Translations under genes and position numbers: made by a program
The notes under the pieces: generated by a model
Databases searched by the model: none
What the model was told of the DNA's origin: nothing
Seen by the model: only the letters and a program-made list of their open reading frames with translations
In this document: positions 62,610-64,000 of the stretch, piece by piece
Layout: every line of letters begins with the position of its first letter
How positions within the stretch are numbered: the stretch's first letter is position 1
DNA from: Gemmatimonadota bacterium
GTDB taxonomy: Bacteria; Gemmatimonadota; Gemmatimonadetes; Gemmatimonadales; Gemmatimonadaceae
Length of the DNA stretch: 64,000 bases
Assembly (NCBI GenBank): GCA_025359135.1
Contig: JANYHJ010000074.1
Coordinates: forward strand, 1-64,000
Direction of reading: 5' to 3'

Positions 62610-63833
62610 CTACGCGGCGTGCGCGCGCGAGGGATCCGCGACCTGCTCCCGGGTGCTGCCGATGTTGACCAGCATTCCCGTCATGAGGAGCGACAGCAGC
62701 AGGTTGGAGCGACCGTACGAGATGAACGGAAGCGTGAGGCCGGTGGTCGGCAGCAAGCCGATGGCCACGCCAATGTGCAGGAAGGCGGTGATGACCACGG
62801 TGAACGTGAGCCCGACCGCCGTGAGCTGCAGGAACGGCGTGCGCGCCTGTCGCGCGATGCGGAATCCGAGCCAGCCCCAGAGCGCGAAGGCGAGCGTCAC
62901 GGCGGTGATCCCCACGAAGCCCCACTCCTCGCCGATGTTGCCGGCGATGAAGTCGTTGAAGGGCAGCGGCAGGTAGCCCAGCTGCTGGCGCCCTTCGCCG
63001 AAGCCGACGCCCAGCAGTCCGCCGGAGCCCACGGCGATCAACGACTGCTTGAGCTGGTAGCCGATCTTCTCCAGCCCGCCCGTGTCGGTGTAGAACACGA
63101 GCAACCGGTTGAACACGTAGGTGAGCCGCTGCATCTCGTGCCAGAGCAGCGGGACACTGAGGATGCCGAGCGCCACGAAGTGGCCGATGCGCACACCGCC
63201 GGCGAAGAGCACGATGCCCATCACGAGCGTGTACATCATGGCCGTGGAGAGGTCGGGCTCGAGGATCGCGAAGAGGTCGAGCAGGCCGATCACGACGAGA
63301 AAGGGCCCGAGTCCCTTGGTGAGGCGCCGCAGCGTGTCGCCCTTCCGCACCACCATCATCGCGGTCCAGACCACGACCGCGAGCTTGGCCAGCTCCGATG
63401 GCTGCATGGACGACCCGATGAGGAAGCGGCGCGATCCATTCACGCGCGGCGCGAGGCTGGCGGTCCACGGCAGGATCACCAGGCACATCGTCACGAGCGA
63501 CAGCGCCATCACGGGCCACGCCCACTTCTGCCAGCGGTCGGCGTCGATCTTGGCGCTGATGGCGAAGACGACGATGCCGACCAGCGCTCCCTGCGCCTGC
63601 CGGAGCGCGTAGTACGAACCGCTCCGACCTTCCTGCATGGCGACGATGGCGCTCGCCGAGTACAGCACGGCGAGTCCCCAGGTCAGCAGCACGGCCGTGA
63701 GCAGCAGCAGCACGCGCGCCTCGAACCCCATGTGCCAGCGGACGCGCACGCCGGCGGGCACGGCCGCGCCGGCAGCGGCGCTCGTGTCAGCGGGCCCGTG
63801 CACACCGAAGCCGGGCATCGCGATGCTCGTCAT
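62610..63833 (-). CDS. ftsW: Septal peptidoglycan polymerase FtsW
   Basis: FtsW is a SEDS-family glycosyltransferase acting with a class b PBP. The 407-residue multi-spanning protein has [56 protein letters not shown] and [15 protein letters not shown]. An N-terminal polar extension of about 35 residues precedes the first helix. It overlaps murD by four bases. Confidence 0.95.
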   Translation of the reverse strand: MTSIAMPGFGVHGPADTSAAAGAAVPAGVRVRWHMGFEARVLLLLTAVLLTWGLAVLYSASAIVAMQEGRSGSYYALRQAQGALVGIVVFAISAKIDADRWQKWAWPVMALSLVTMCLVILPWTASLAPRVNGSRRFLIGSSMQPSELAKLAVVVWTAMMVVRKGDTLRRLTKGLGPFLVVIGLLDLFAILEPDLSTAMMYTLVMGIVLFAGGVRIGHFVALGILSVPLLWHEMQRLTYVFNRLLVFYTDTGGLEKIGYQLKQSLIAVGSGGLLGVGFGEGRQQLGYLPLPFNDFIAGNIGEEWGFVGITAVTLAFALWGWLGFRIARQARTPFLQLTAVGLTFTVVITAFLHIGVAIGLLPTTGLTLPFISYGRSNLLLSLLMTGMLVNIGSTREQVADPSRAHAA

Positions 63834-64000
63834 GTCGCGGCCGCGCCGCCCTTGGCGAGCGTGGCGAAGGTGGCGCCGCGCACTTCGTAGTTCGGGAACA
63901 TGTCGAAGCTCGAGCAGGCGGGAGACAACAGGACCGCGTCGCCCGGTTGGGCAGCGGCGCGTGCACGTGCGACAATCTCCTCGAAGGACGATCCCATGCG
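63830..64000 (-). CDS. murD: UDP-N-acetylmuramoylalanine-D-glutamate ligase, C-terminal end
   Basis: Only the last 56 codons are present; the gene begins beyond the right edge. The frame reads [12 protein letters not shown], then [15 protein letters not shown] and [16 protein letters not shown], which match the C-terminal domain of MurD. Its stop overlaps the ftsW start as ATGA. The position before ftsW is standard. Confidence 0.9.
   Translation of the reverse strand, partial: RMGSSFEEIVARARAAAQPGDAVLLSPACSSFDMFPNYEVRGATFATLAKGGAAAT

Overview
The window is a GC-rich (roughly two-thirds G+C), gene-dense bacterial chromosome segment with about 52 protein genes and no rRNA, tRNA, CRISPR array, insertion sequence or prophage that I can see. 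The cell type suggested is a diderm: there are signal-peptide outer-membrane proteins, lipoproteins, a TonB-like protein and an AsmA/DUF748 protein. The combination of an HPr kinase with a mannose-type PTS, many secreted Gemmatimonas-style hydrolases and few Shine-Dalgarno sites fits Gemmatimonadota best. That assignment is inference from gene content, not from a marker comparison.

Region 1 (1-27.9 kb) is almost entirely on the minus strand. Read in the direction of transcription it runs: alr, deoB, cdd, a lipoprotein and outer-membrane protein pair, a receiver-histidine kinase, miaB, comFB, comEC, an HEXXH protein, fbp, a hairpin, a methylmalonyl-CoA mutase large subunit, fmdB-like, argS, a PfkB kinase, purM, an outer-membrane protein, ribD, ribE, ribBA, ribH, nusB, a glycosyltransferase, hprK, PTS IIA-IIB-IIC-IID, HPr and the start of Enzyme I. 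Most junctions overlap by a few bases or are only a few bases apart. The PTS block holds every component needed to carry phosphate from PEP to a mannose-family permease. HPr has both His15 and Ser46, and HprK is encoded beside it, so a carbon-status switch is complete here except for the part of Enzyme I beyond the edge.

Region 2 (27.9-47.5 kb) is mixed. mazG diverges from alr across only 23 bases. It is followed by tonB, a metallo-beta-lactamase-fold protein, a P1/DmpA peptidase, a class III aminotransferase, an EVE-domain protein with a histone-H1-like tail, asnS, a CdiI-like immunity protein, a carboxylesterase with a beta-propeller partner, a large PAS/GAF hybrid kinase, recG, ftsY, a von Willebrand A membrane protein and ftsZ.

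Region 3 (47.5-58 kb) sits between ftsZ and the rest of the division cluster. It holds a repetitive palindromic element, a beta-propeller/gamma-glutamyltransferase fusion, a small membrane protein, a DUF748 protein, a DUF4397 lipoprotein, an autoregulated-looking tetR, another lipoprotein and an enoyl reductase-like dehydrogenase. Region 4 (58-64 kb) is the division and wall cluster on the minus strand: murD (partial), ftsW, murG, murC, ftsQ, ftsA.

Most striking: an in-frame TGA at codon 4 of ribBA; the tricorn-like propeller fused to gamma-glutamyltransferase; the EVE-H1 tail fusion; recurrent -10-like hexamers only 5-10 bases upstream of start codons (probable leaderless mRNAs); and a hairpin that could mask the tonB ribosome-binding site. 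I did not find a clearly new multi-gene system; the strongest candidates are the single-gene fusions and the regulatory architecture.
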